Shown here: positions 17,541 to 25,871 of the stretch, piece by piece | How the letters are laid out: each line of letters begins with the position of its first letter | Numbering within the stretch: the stretch's first letter is position 1 | Source of the DNA: Streptomyces sp. NBC_01549 | GTDB taxonomy: Bacteria; Actinomycetota; Actinomycetes; Streptomycetales; Streptomycetaceae | Direction of reading: 5' to 3' | DNA: 64,000 bases | NCBI RefSeq assembly: GCF_026339955.1 | Contig: NZ_JAPEPW010000004.1 | Location: 620,001-684,000, forward strand | Translations under genes and position numbers: made by a program | The notes under the pieces: generated by a model | Told to the model about the DNA's origin: nothing | What the model saw: only the letters and a program-made list of their open reading frames with translations | Database searches by the model: none

Positions 17541-18638
17541 GTCGACGAGCTCTACGACTACGTCCACGAGCAGGTACGGCAGCGCATCGCCGGCCAGACC
17601 CCGACGCTCAGCGTGGACAGCGCCCAGGGCACGATCTACCTGGCACGAAGCCCACGCCACGCCGACGTCGACCGCCTCGCCGAGATGCGATCCGCCGTGG
17701 TCGACTCCCAGCCCTGGAAACGCATTGGCTCCCTCCATCTCGTGGAGCAGCTGCTCGGCAGCGTACGCGAGCCGACCCGGGACACGGCGCAGGCGGCGCT
17801 GCTCGGGCTCATCGCGGACGGTGACCGCGAAGTCGCGCGGCGAGCACGGCAGTTGTGGCACGACCGGGACCTCGACCAGCTCGTGTTCACCGACCGCTAC
17901 CGGGCGCTGCTGGGCAGCTGTGGCACGCTCGCCGGGACCGCCCAGGAGCGCCTCGTGAACGGCCTGGTCCAACTTGAGGTCGCCGAACGGATCGAGGCGT
18001 TCGAGGCGGCCGTGGCCGCGCTGGACACGCGGATCGGCCGGTGGAGCCAGCGGGAGGTGTTCGTCGTGGCCGACTCCAGCTTCTACATCCAGAACGAGGT
18101 GAAGCTGGCCGACGTCGACTTGCACGAGGTGCTCGACGTGCCGCGCTGGCAGTTCGTGCGCCTGCTGTTCCCGATCGTGGTGGTCGACGAGCTGGACGAC
18201 CTCAAGGACGCCAGCAAGCAGCGGGCCCGCTGGCGTGCCGCCCACACGCTCGGTCTCCTCGACGGGGTCCTCAACGGCGGCAGCCACGGGGTCCTGCATG
18301 AGGGGGAGCACACCGTTCAGGACGGCGAGACCTGCGGCAGGGTCAACGTGGAGATCGTCCTCGATCCTCCCGGCCACGTGCGCCTGGACCGCCCCGATGT
18401 CGAGATCATTGACCGGACGGTGGCCATCCAGGGCCTGGCTGGCCGCGACGTTCGGTTGCTGACGTGCGATACGAGTCAGCACACCCGGGGCCGGGCCGCC
18501 GGGCTGCAGGTGTCCAAAGTGGTGACGAAGGACCCCGGGGACGAGCCGGACTGGTCGGCCCCGGACGGGTCTGGCACTGGCGTCCGCGCGCAGCGGCGCG
18601 CCCGACAGGCCGAAGCCGAGGCTCCTACGGTCAGTTGA
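17541..18638 (+). pseudogene. Caspase-PIN effector gene, 3' part (linker plus PIN nuclease domain)
   Basis: Continuation of the caspase gene after the IS: VDELYDYVHEQVRQRIAG completes an EF-hand-like loop (DLDGDGLVS + VDEL) and the caspase domain. Next comes a helical repeat-like linker (LVEQLLGSVREPTRDTAQAA, LLGLIADGDREVARRARQLW), then a PIN-type domain: FVVADSSFYIQ (Asp), FPIVVVDELDDLKDASKQ (Glu/Asp), VRLLTCDTSQHTRGRAAGLQ (Asp). Joined with the 5' part the protein would be about 582 residues. PIN domains cleave RNA using metal-binding acidic residues. A protease-RNase fusion beside EACC1 fits an abortive-type effector. An internal start for this part alone (GTG or ATG) is not obvious. Confidence 0.8.
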
Positions 18639-18867
18639 GAAACGAGGACCACGGCAGTAACACTGCGCTAGACGCCACCTGACGGTAGTTAGCGACGTGG
18701 CCGCACCGCAGCTGATGGGGATTCTTGGAAACGGCTCTGGCACAGATCTTGGTTCTCATCTACGCAGCCAGCTTGGGAAGCTCGTGTGGTCCCACGCCAG
18801 TTGCCGTACTGACCTGCGCCCAAGGCGGGCAGTGCCTCGAGGGCTCATTTCCGGTGATGGCGATCTC

Positions 18868-19015
18868 GTCAGTCCGTGCAAGGTGAGGCTGAGGACCTCG
18901 AAGGAGAGATCCTCGGCCTCGTCCGCCGGCTGGCTCCCAGCTCCTGGAGATGTCTGGCGTCGGGCCGATCACTGCCGCACAGGTTCTGGTCGGATGCCGC
19001 TGAGGACGGCGCTCA
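18868..19015 (+). pseudogene. IS110-family transposase fragment
   Basis: Two frames across a shift give LEGEILGLVRRLAP and then LLEMSGVGPITAAQVLVGCR before a stop. This is the helix-hairpin-helix region preceding the C-terminal domain of IS110-type transposases (LLxMPGVGPxxAAQVL). Nothing else of the element remains in the 18639-19012 gap. Confidence 0.65.
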
Positions 19016-19357
19016 GCCCGCCTGTTCCTGTTCCTGATCCGCGCCGGTTGCCGGCGGGACCACTCGGAGCTTCGCCATGGGCTGCACCCAGGACAGGTCC
19101 ATGCCCTCGAGTTCGACGACGGTGCTCCAGCCGGGGGTCATCTCGGTGAACTCTCCGAATGGCTCTCGGTACATCCGGAGTACCCGGGCCGGGGGAGTCC
19201 CGTCATCCGGTGGGCTGTCCACCGGGAGCACCGAATCGCCCGGGAAGACGCTCCGCCCCAGACTGATGCAGCGGGCGTGACAGACCACCCTATGCGCCGA
19301 GGGCCGCTCGTACATGATCTCCACTTGCAGTAGTCCCACAGGCTCGGTGCTACTCAT
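19013..19357 (-). CDS. Hypothetical protein
   Basis: A 114-residue frame starting at ATG 19357 (MSSTEPVGLLQVEIMYERPS). It contains RVVCHARCISLGRSVFPGDS and LEGMDLSWVQPMAKLRVVPP, ending in a Gln/Glu-rich tail. It looks like a compact beta-rich single-domain protein. I do not recognise a family. It lies about 110 bp from the IS1182 element's left end, which may have separated it from its promoter; the upstream extension to 19441 is not supported. Confidence 0.5.
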   Translation of the reverse strand: MSSTEPVGLLQVEIMYERPSAHRVVCHARCISLGRSVFPGDSVLPVDSPPDDGTPPARVLRMYREPFGEFTEMTPGWSTVVELEGMDLSWVQPMAKLRVVPPATGADQEQEQAG

Positions 19358-19469
19358 GCTGAGGATGCCTCCATCCGGGGTCAGAACCAACTGTCGGCCG
19401 CTGCAAGGCTGAAGCCTGCCGACTCCCGACAGGGTGGCCACAGATAGCGAGGTATCGTGGTCTAGCTAG

Positions 19470-21177
19470 GAGCGTGTCTGAGTAACGGGCAACTGGCCGG
19501 GAGGTCGTGATGGGCGGGATCGGTCGTGGTCGCTCGGTCAGCGCCTGTGGGGCCGATGAGCGGGTCGGTCGGAGGGGGATTTCGGCCCGCTGAGGCCGGT
19601 GTGGCCGGATGGTCAGCCGGCCAGGACGGCGAGTCCTGCGGTTCCGGCGTGTCGGAAGATCTTGCGGAGGTTGTGGCAGGCGGCCAGCAGTCGCCACTCG
19701 CCGCGGGCTCCGTCCTCGCCGCGGAGGAGGAGTTGGCGGCCGTTCTGGCAGGTCATGATCTGGCCGAAGACGGGTTCGACGATCGCTTTGCGGCGGCTGT
19801 AGGCGGCCTTGCCGGGCTTCGTCCGCAGTGTGCGGGCCATGCGCTCCTTGAGGGTGGCGCTGGCGGGGATGCGTCCGCGGGGTGCGGGCGGGACCTGTTC
19901 GTCGTGGCCGAGTCGGCCGGTGGCCATGAACGTATCGGTGCCGCAGGCGAGTTGGCGCTCTTTGGAGGCCTGCAGGTTGGTCTCGGAGCAGTAGCCGGCA
20001 TCGACGAGGGCCTGCCCCGGGTGGACGCCGGTGTTCTGCGCGGACTGGTCGAGCATCGGGGTGTAGTTCAGCGCGTCCGAGGCGTTGGTGGTGATGTCGG
20101 CGGCCGTGATGACCTGGTGCTCTTCATCGACGACGGCCTGGGCGTTGTAGGCCTGGATGTAGGCGCCGTCGCTGTTCTTCATGATCCGCGAGTCGGGGTC
20201 GGTGAAGTTGGCCTGGGCCTTGGGCTTGGGCCGGGCCTTGGCTGCTGCCTGCTCGCCCGCGTCGGTGACGGCCCGCTCGTCGCTGGTCCCGGCGCGTTCC
20301 TGACGGCGGCGTTCCTTGTCTTCGGCGTGAGCGCGGGCCTTGTCGGCGGCCTCGGTCTCGATCTGCGCGCGGGCGGCCTGCAGCCTGGCCAGGCGCTTCT
20401 CGCGCCGGTCCAGCTCGGCGGGCAGGTCGGCCTCTTTGCCGTCCACGCCGAACCGGGCATCTTCGGCGGTATCGACTGCTTCGGCGTCGTCCAGCAGGGA
20501 CCGGGCCGTGGCCTCCAGGGCGGCGATCTCGGCTTCGATCTGCTCTTCCTTGCCGATCAGGCGGCCGTAGCTCATCGCCTTGTGCTTGGATGCGCTGGCC
20601 TCCAGCTTGGTGCCGTCCAGCGCGACGCGGCCCATCTTGACCATGTCCAGCTTCCGCGCCAGGTGCAGCGACTGCAGGAACAGGCCGGCGAGCGCGTCCA
20701 GGTGGCGGCGGCGGAACCGGGCGATCGAGCGGAAGTCCGGAGCCTGGTCGGCGGCCAGGAACCGGAACGCGACGTCATCGACACACTTACGCGTGATCGC
20801 CCGCGAGGAGCGCACCCCGGTGGTGTAGCCGTAGATCAGCAGCCGCACCATCAGCCGCGGATCGTAGGGCGGGTAGCCGCGCTTTTCGGTGTAGTCCGCC
20901 AGGATCGGCGACAGGTCGAGCACCTCGTCGACCAGGTCGGCAACGAACCGGGCCAGGTGATCCTCGGGCAGCCAGTCGTCCAGCGACGGCGGCAGCAGCA
21001 GGACCTGGTGCGGGTCGAACGCCCGGAACGTCTTGTCCACCGCCGCCGGACGACCCTGCGGCTGCTCCTTCTCACCCGGCTCGATCTCGAACAGACCATC
21101 CCGATCACGCATACCGAGATCATCCCGCATGAATGATCACGAACCGCAAGCGGGGTGTCCGTTACTGAGACACGCTC
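19470..21177 (-). mobile_element. IS1182-type insertion sequence
   Basis: A 1708-bp element with near-perfect inverted repeats: the left end GAGCGTGTCTGAGTAACGG corresponds to the complement of the right end, with one mismatch. It is flanked by the 4-bp duplication CTAG (19466-19469 and 21178-21181). It carries one intact transposase gene on the minus strand and looks complete and recent. Confidence 0.92.
19613..21130 (-). CDS. IS1182-family transposase
   Basis: A 505-residue protein with family landmarks: VDKTFRAFDPHQVLLLPPSL and DWLPEDHLARFVADLVDEVL at the N-terminus, RGYPPYDPRLMVRLLIYGY, VALDGTKLEASASKHKAMSY (first Asp), a long charged coiled coil (about residues 205-290), ALVDAGYCSETNLQ (second Asp), and AIVEPVFGQIMTCQNGRQLL (Glu). 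No internal stop; full length for the family. The large open frame on the opposite strand (19526-21136) is an antisense artefact of codon bias. Confidence 0.95.
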   Translation of the reverse strand: MRDDLGMRDRDGLFEIEPGEKEQPQGRPAAVDKTFRAFDPHQVLLLPPSLDDWLPEDHLARFVADLVDEVLDLSPILADYTEKRGYPPYDPRLMVRLLIYGYTTGVRSSRAITRKCVDDVAFRFLAADQAPDFRSIARFRRRHLDALAGLFLQSLHLARKLDMVKMGRVALDGTKLEASASKHKAMSYGRLIGKEEQIEAEIAALEATARSLLDDAEAVDTAEDARFGVDGKEADLPAELDRREKRLARLQAARAQIETEAADKARAHAEDKERRRQERAGTSDERAVTDAGEQAAAKARPKPKAQANFTDPDSRIMKNSDGAYIQAYNAQAVVDEEHQVITAADITTNASDALNYTPMLDQSAQNTGVHPGQALVDAGYCSETNLQASKERQLACGTDTFMATGRLGHDEQVPPAPRGRIPASATLKERMARTLRTKPGKAAYSRRKAIVEPVFGQIMTCQNGRQLLLRGEDGARGEWRLLAACHNLRKIFRHAGTAGLAVLAG

Positions 21178-21208
21178 CTAGTTACTCCAGTGCGACTTCG
21201 TGATCTAG

Positions 21209-21658
21209 CTAGGCGTCGAGGTAGTGGTAATCCCCATCCGGGAGGCCGATCACTAGGCCGCCGTTGTGGACCCTCCACTCGCTCATGCCGTCGACGTCGT
21301 GGCTGACCAGAAACAGCCCCCGGGGCCTCTCGTCGTACTCGTCATCCTGGTAGGAGGCCGGGATCTGGGCGATCTGACGCAACCTCTCCTCGAACCAGTC
21401 GAGGGACACCGCGCGGATGTAGCCCCCGTAGAAGGCCCACCTGACGCCGTTGTACTGCCGAGCGGGGAAGGCCCAGCCCCCGCTGTAGGTGCGCGCAACC
21501 GGTCCGAGGCCGGCCGTTCGCACCACCTCTGCAAAGACGTTCAGCATCCCTCGTGACAGCGGATCCAGCTCCGCCGGAGGCTTGACCTGTTCGAAGTAGT
21601 CGGAGGCGACAGTGTCGTACGACTCTCGGACGGCGGCGAGGTAGGAGAGATCAGGCAT
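21209..21658 (-). CDS. Chimeric ORF: methyltransferase N-terminus joined to an unknown domain
   Basis: A 149-residue frame. The first 55 residues (LSYLAAVRESYDTVASDYFE, SRGMLNVFAEVVRTAGLGPV) are the standard N-terminal helices of a class I SAM methyltransferase, ending just before the expected DxGCGxG loop. From there the sequence changes to RTYSGGWAFPARQYNGVRWA, YGGYIRAVSLDWFEERLRQI and WRVHNGGLVIGLPDGDYHYL, with no SAM-binding motif. It appears to be a deletion fusion of two genes; the 3' half resembles a small unknown Streptomyces protein. Methyltransferase activity is not expected. Confidence 0.55.
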   Translation of the reverse strand: MPDLSYLAAVRESYDTVASDYFEQVKPPAELDPLSRGMLNVFAEVVRTAGLGPVARTYSGGWAFPARQYNGVRWAFYGGYIRAVSLDWFEERLRQIAQIPASYQDDEYDERPRGLFLVSHDVDGMSEWRVHNGGLVIGLPDGDYHYLDA

Positions 21659-21786
21659 GCGGGCGACTCTAGTGAGGCCCCGCAGCCCACGTGATCACTT
21701 TCTTAGTCCGGAGAAGTGCCCCGGCCATTGCCGACGCGATCAGCCGTCGCATGAAAGAGGCCGGCGCTGCTGTCGCGGTCACACAC

Positions 21787-21893
21787 CACCACATCGACTG
21801 GCCGCCGGTCCCCCGCAAACACCCCCGGCCCAACTGCCCGTTCTGCGCCATCATCCATGACGGCGCTCCGGCGACGACCGTCCGCGAGTGTCG
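21787..21893 (+). pseudogene. HIT-family hydrolase, N-terminal stump
   Basis: The frame reads HHHIDWPPVPRKHPRPNCPF then CAIIHDGAPATTVRE, matching the start of histidine-triad proteins (CPFCAI, followed by the APATxVRE strand). The HxHxH catalytic region is absent; coding similarity ends at about 21893. The 21659-22200 stretch otherwise shows nothing recognisable. Confidence 0.5.
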
Positions 21894-22204
21894 GAGGGAT
21901 CTTAATGTCAGTGGCCAGTTCAGATTCCCCACCGGCGGCCACCTGACAGGGAGCTATCTGGCCGCGCCCCCTCACCTTCCGTGACTACCGGATCGGAACC
22001 ATGCCGGCGACCTGTCTCCGACGAGGCGGTGCCCCCAGCATCCACAGAAGCGGCCTGACCGGGCCCGTGGAAACGCGTGCACCGGGCCGCGGAGCCTTCC
22101 TCGACCGGGAGCGTCGCCTGCCACTGCAGTTGGTTGAATGCCTGGTCGGCATCGGCTACGGCCTCGGGGTGGACGTCCTGGGCGGTTCGACCGTCGGCGA
22201 TCTT

Positions 22205-22372
22205 CTGAAGTACCGGAAGAGGGTCGGCTTGGAGATCTCGGCCGCCGCGGCGATGTCGTTGACCGAGACGCGGTCGAAGCCGCGCTCCAGGAACAGCGAG
22301 ACGGCCGCGCCGCTGATGGCGTCGCGCGTCCGCTCCTTCTTGCGGGGCCCGCAGTCCCGTCGACTCGCTCAT
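22205..22372 (-). pseudogene. TetR-family regulator, truncated and frameshifted
   Basis: From ATG 22372 (MSESTGLR) a one-base shift leads into RKKERTRDAISGAAVSLFLE, RGFDRVSVNDIAAAAEISKP and TLFRYF, a complete TetR helix-turn-helix. The following residues diverge (RRSPTVEPPRTSTPRP) and a stop is reached, so the ligand-binding domain is missing. It is divergent from the NmrA-like gene and probably once repressed it. Confidence 0.65.
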
Positions 22373-22381
22373 CTGACCACC

Positions 22382-22423
22382 GTAACGTTCATGACCGGGT
22401 TGCTTTTTTAACTGAGTAACGTT
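22382..22423. promoter_or_regulatory. Repeated GTAACGTT elements between TetR remnant and reductase gene
   Basis: GTAACGTT occurs at 22382-22389 and 22416-22423, 34 bp apart, each containing the palindrome AACGTT, with a T-rich stretch between that could hold the promoter. Likely operator of the neighbouring TetR repressor (inference). Confidence 0.45.
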
Positions 22424-22426
22424 TCC

Positions 22427-23323
22427 ATGGGTGGTATGAATCAGACAGACACTCCTCCCGTGCTCGTAACCGGGGCGACGGGCCGGGTCGGCCGCGCAGT
22501 CATCGACCAACTCCTCGACGCGGGCGTGCCGGTCCGCGCCCTCACCCATCGCTCCGAGGCGGCGGCAACGCTGCCGGCGAAGGTCGAGGTCTTCACCGGC
22601 GACCTCACCGTGCCCGAGTCGCTCGACCCGGCATTGAATGGCGCCGGTGCGGTCTTCCTCGTCTGGACCGCCCCGCCTCAGACCGCCGCGGCAGTCGTCG
22701 AGCGGCTGGCAGCCCACGTGCGGCGGGTCGTCTTCCTCTCCTCCCCGCACCAGACGCCGCACCCCTTCTTCCAGCAGCCCAATCCCATGGCGATGCTGCA
22801 CGCCGACATCGAGCGGCTCATCGCGGCCACCGGACTCGAGTCGACGATCATCCGGCCGGGGATGTTCGCGTCGAACTCGCTGGCCTGGTGGGCGCCCGCG
22901 ATCCAGGCCGGCGAGGTCGTCCAGTGGCCTTACGGCGCTGCCGAGACGGCACCGGTCGACGACCGCGACGTCGCAGCCGTCGCGGCGCGGACGCTCTATC
23001 AGGACGGATACGCCGGAGGCGACTACGTCCTTACGGGCCCCGAATCGCTGACCCAAGCCGCGCAGGTGGACGTCATCGGTGACGCCCTGGAGCGCCTGAT
23101 CGCATTCGAGGAGATGACGCCGGACGAGTTCCGAAGCCTGTCGGAGGGTACGGCGCCCAGCTCGGTCGTCGACATGCTGCTCGCCGCGTGGAGCGCGGCG
23201 GTCGGACAGCCCGCGTACATCACCACTGCGGTGGCCGACATCCTCGGGACGGCGCCGCGAACGTTTCGCCAGTGGGCCGCCGACCACGTCACCGCGTTCA
23301 CGGAGGGTTCGGAGGGTTCGTAA
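22427..23323 (+). CDS. NAD(P)-binding NmrA-like atypical SDR
   Basis: A 298-residue protein (start 22427 or MNQTDTP at 22436). N-terminal Rossmann motif VLVTGATGRVGRAVIDQLLD, then VPVRALTHRSEAAATLP (basic residues favour NADPH), FLVWTAPP, VFLSSPHQ and STIIRPGMFASN, followed by DDRDVAAVAARTL. The classical YxxxK pair is absent, as in NmrA/TMR-like members acting as redox sensors or reductases on unknown substrates. It is transcribed away from a TetR remnant and followed by a hairpin at 23475. Confidence 0.88.
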   Translation: MGGMNQTDTPPVLVTGATGRVGRAVIDQLLDAGVPVRALTHRSEAAATLPAKVEVFTGDLTVPESLDPALNGAGAVFLVWTAPPQTAAAVVERLAAHVRRVVFLSSPHQTPHPFFQQPNPMAMLHADIERLIAATGLESTIIRPGMFASNSLAWWAPAIQAGEVVQWPYGAAETAPVDDRDVAAVAARTLYQDGYAGGDYVLTGPESLTQAAQVDVIGDALERLIAFEEMTPDEFRSLSEGTAPSSVVDMLLAAWSAAVGQPAYITTAVADILGTAPRTFRQWAADHVTAFTEGSEGS

Positions 23324-23354
23324 CCTCGTCGACCGCGACCTGTGCCCCCGCCCC

Positions 23355-23459
23355 TCAGTCCGCCGTCGCCCCGGCCCCCGCCAAGGTGTGGCTCGGGTCC
23401 GACAGGTACAGCGCGACGGCGTCCGCCTTGAACTCGGGCGAGTAGACCTTCATCACCAT
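23355..23459 (-). pseudogene. IS3-family OrfA N-terminal stump
   Basis: From ATG 23459: MVMKVYSPEFKADAVALYLS, then DPSHTLAGAGATAD and a stop. The first 24 residues are the typical start of IS3 OrfA in Streptomyces; after that the sequence is foreign. Confidence 0.7.
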
Positions 23460-23474
23460 AAGAGATCCCTCCTA

Positions 23475-23496
23475 CCCGGCCCCTGCCGGGGCCGGG
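23475..23496 (+). terminator. Hairpin terminator after the NmrA-like gene
   Basis: Perfect 9-bp stem CCCGGCCCC / GGGGCCGGG with a TGCC loop, 150 bp after the reductase stop. Confidence 0.55.
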
Positions 23497-23523
23497 CTCA
23501 GAGGTGTCCACCACTCGGGGACA

Positions 23524-23670
23524 GAGCCCGGACGCTGTCGTTCAGGGCCTGACCACCTGCTGGAACTCCGGTCCGGTGGAAGGCCGTGTCAATCACATCA
23601 AGATGATCAAACGCCAGATGTTGGGACGAGCCAAGCTCCCCTTGCTCCGCAAACGTGTCCTCCTGACGGC
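23524..23670 (+). pseudogene. ISL3-family transposase C-terminal stump
   Basis: Frame reads DAVVQGLTTCWNSGPVEGRV, NHIKMIKRQMLGRAKLPLLR and KRVLLT, the conserved C-terminal end of ISL3 transposases (GPVEGxxxxIKxIKRxxyGRa). No other part of the element is present. Confidence 0.8.
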
Positions 23671-23729
23671 AGCAGGAAACAGGAGGACACCGCAGCCGAG
23701 TGTCAGACCGGTGCGTCATGCTCACCGGC

Positions 23730-24158
23730 ATGAACGAAGACGCCTTCTGGCAGCTCATCGAAGACTGCAGACCCACGGGACCGCACCCTGACGCCGAACG
23801 GCTCACAGCTGAATTGACCGACCGCCTTGCCCGGTCCCCACTGTTCGTGGTCACCGGCTTCGCCGAACAGCTTTCGTGGACGCTCTACCGTCTGGACCGC
23901 AAGGAACATGGAGAGGGCCTGTCCGGCGACGCCTTCCTCTACACACGCTGCGCGGTCGTTGCCGCTGGCCGCACCGCGTTCGAAAGCGTCATGCGAGACC
24001 CTGCGGATTTTGTCCCGTACGCCACCGGCGACATCTGGGCCGAGAATCTGCTCTACACACCGGACCATGCATACGAACGCATCACCGGCGAGAAATGGGA
24101 CCGCAACACCCGCTACTCCTATGAGTCGTACTCGAACACCGCGGGCTGGACTGGCTGA
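23730..24158 (+). CDS. DUF4240 protein
   Basis: About 142 residues from ATG 23730 (MNEDAFWQLIEDCRPTG); an earlier ATG in frame exists at 23700. MDxxxFWxLIE at the N-terminus, FAEQLSWTLYRLDRKEHGEG, DAFLYTRCAVVAAGRTAFES and ATGDIWAENLLYTPDHAYER are typical of DUF4240 proteins. Function is unknown, though the domain is common in polymorphic-toxin-like and regulatory neighbourhoods. It stands alone between IS remnants. Confidence 0.82.
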   Translation: MNEDAFWQLIEDCRPTGPHPDAERLTAELTDRLARSPLFVVTGFAEQLSWTLYRLDRKEHGEGLSGDAFLYTRCAVVAAGRTAFESVMRDPADFVPYATGDIWAENLLYTPDHAYERITGEKWDRNTRYSYESYSNTAGWTG

Positions 24159-24280
24159 ACGCCGTCTCTCACTTTTGATGACGAAGTCGAACCACCTTGA
24201 TTGTCCTCACGGAATATGTGCCTGATCCTTTCAAGGCTCTGGCCGCAGTTGCGTGAACCGGTCCTGGTTGTCAGTCGCGC

Positions 24281-24724
24281 CTACCCGGTCCGTGCAGTCG
24301 ATTTGGCGCCGGTCGACAGGGGGATGCGGAAAGTCTCGGCGACCGTGATATTGGCAGCCGTCATGACCGCCATGGCGCCTGCCACGACGGGGTGCCCCAC
24401 TCCGTACAGAGCGGCGGCGCCACCACCGAGCACCAGCGCCTTCACCACCAGGACGAGCACAAGCCGCGGTCGCCACCGCGCCCGGGGTGCCGCGAACAGC
24501 CCCCAGACCACGACGGCTAACAGGGGTGTCCCCACGCCTAGCAGGATCCGGAGGGCACCCTCATGCCCCGCACCGAATCCCCACCAGCCCAGAAAGCCCA
24601 GCGCGGCAAGTTCCAGCAGAAACGCCACGGCTTCATTCGCGGCATACCAGGGCCGCGCATCGAGCCCGGCTGCACCACGACTGCCCCCCGCCATGTTCCC
24701 TCCCGCTGCTCCGTGTCCCAGCAT
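24281..24724 (-). CDS. YrdB-family (DUF2568) membrane protein
   Basis: About 147 residues with start at ATG 24724 or 24694. Four hydrophobic helices are visible: NEAVAFLLELAALGFLGWWG, ILLGVGTPLLAVVVWGLFAA, LVLVLVVKALVLGGGAAALY and VVAGAMAVMTAANITVAETF. The PRARWRP motif between helices 2 and 3 is characteristic of YrdB. Role unknown. No operon partner. Confidence 0.82.
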   Translation of the reverse strand: MLGHGAAGGNMAGGSRGAAGLDARPWYAANEAVAFLLELAALGFLGWWGFGAGHEGALRILLGVGTPLLAVVVWGLFAAPRARWRPRLVLVLVVKALVLGGGAAALYGVGHPVVAGAMAVMTAANITVAETFRIPLSTGAKSTARTG

Positions 24725-24852
24725 GACACCGCGGTCAGAGCGTAGGCGCGGCAATCATGGAACTGCGGACAGAGCCCTGAGCTTTCAACGAGCGCCATCA
24801 CTCGATCGTAATCGGGTCGCTGTCGTTCTGGGCTTGCTGATACAGATGTGCG

Positions 24853-25389
24853 ATGGCAGGCGACGACTCCGGTGCGTTTCAGGCAGGGCAGTCGGGACTC
24901 ATCGTGAGGGTCCCCGAGGCAGAACCTGCTGTTCGAGCGTGGCGTGACCGGCTGGACCCCTCAGCCCGTGCGGGTGTTCCGGCCCATGTCACCATCCTCT
25001 TCCCGTTTCTCGACGAGAGCCGCATCGACGACGGTGCTTGCGCTGCCATCGGAGAAGTGATCGGGCGTCACCGGCCCTTCGAGGCCCGGTTCGAGCACTG
25101 CGGTCGATTCCCGGGGATCTTGTATCTCGTCCCCGAACCGGACATCCCGTTCCGTCGGCTCACCGAGGCGATCGCGGACCGGTGGCCGGAGACCCCGCCG
25201 TTCGGCGGGCAGTTCGACGAGGTCGTCCCGCATCTGACCATCGCCCAGGGGCAAGACGATGCCGTGCTGGAGGAGGCCGAGACCGACCTTCGCAGCCGGC
25301 TTCCCGTCACTGGCCGTGTGTCGTCGGTCGATCTGATGGTTCACGACGGAACAAGGTGGCAGCAGCGAGCGTCGTTCGCGCTCCGGTGA
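24853..25389 (+). CDS. 2H phosphoesterase (2'-5' RNA ligase-like) protein
   Basis: A 178-residue protein with two HxT motifs: AHVTILFPFLDE (about residue 44) and PHLTIAQGQDD (about residue 130), the paired catalytic histidines of the LigT/2H superfamily. Members hydrolyse or ligate cyclic phosphate or 2'-5' bonds in RNA or nucleotides; the physiological substrate is unknown here. GTG/ATG start region MAGDDSGAFQ. It is convergent with a LigD stump, so the two may once have been part of a nucleic-acid-repair neighbourhood (inference). Confidence 0.85.
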   Translation: MAGDDSGAFQAGQSGLIVRVPEAEPAVRAWRDRLDPSARAGVPAHVTILFPFLDESRIDDGACAAIGEVIGRHRPFEARFEHCGRFPGILYLVPEPDIPFRRLTEAIADRWPETPPFGGQFDEVVPHLTIAQGQDDAVLEEAETDLRSRLPVTGRVSSVDLMVHDGTRWQQRASFALR

Positions 25390-25399
25390 TCCCTCTGTT

Positions 25400-25857
25400 G
25401 GTCATCGGTCAGCGGCCGCTCTGCTGGGCCTTGGTAGGTGGTCGACCACACTGGCTCGATCGGCGGGCCGACGTGGGCGAGCACGTCCAGGAGGGCTTGA
25501 CGGCGCTCCACGTATGGACGCGGCCGCAGGTCAGGGGTGCCCGCCCCGGGATGGGCCAGGGCGTCGAAGGCCACGTACGTCGCGGGGTGCCGGGCGGCGA
25601 GCTCCCGGGCCCGGCGCGGCCCGGAGAGTGCGCCGGACTGCGCCGCCTCGAAGCTGATTTGCGCGCTGCCGTCGTTGTCGGCGACGTACACCACCGCCTC
25701 GCCGTCCAGGATCACGCCGGGAGGCAGGCGCATGGCGGCAACCGCCAGGTCCCTCCAGAGCGCGGTGACGTCGCGGCCGGTTCTGGACTGCAGCCGGACA
25801 CCGTCCTCGGTCCGCCACAGCACGGTCCTGTGGCCGTCGTTCTCCAGACTTTGACGT
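25400..25857 (-). pseudogene. ATP-dependent DNA ligase (LigD-type) fragment
   Basis: Minus-strand frame reads ENDGHRTVLWRTEDGVRLQS, RLPPGVILDGEAVVYVADND (ligase motif), and AFDALAHPGAGTPDLRPRPY. These are adenylation-domain motifs, but the catalytic KxDG lysine lies just upstream of the preserved part and is replaced (LENDG), and the C-terminal OB-fold is missing. Non-functional stump. Confidence 0.7.
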
Positions 25858-25871
25858 GTCTCATGAGACAC
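25856..25871. promoter_or_regulatory. Perfect 16-bp palindrome GTGTCTCATGAGACAC
   Basis: Fully self-complementary. A 15-of-16 match lies at 50781-50796 beside another remnant, and the half-site TGAGACAC is at about 63775. It could be a recombinase or regulator binding site. Confidence 0.5.

Noticed and set aside
19526..21136. Long plus-strand ORF (536 aa) opposite the IS1182 transposase
   Set aside because: Gly/Leu/Val-rich composition is typical of the antisense frame of a G+C-rich gene; the minus-strand transposase explains the region completely.
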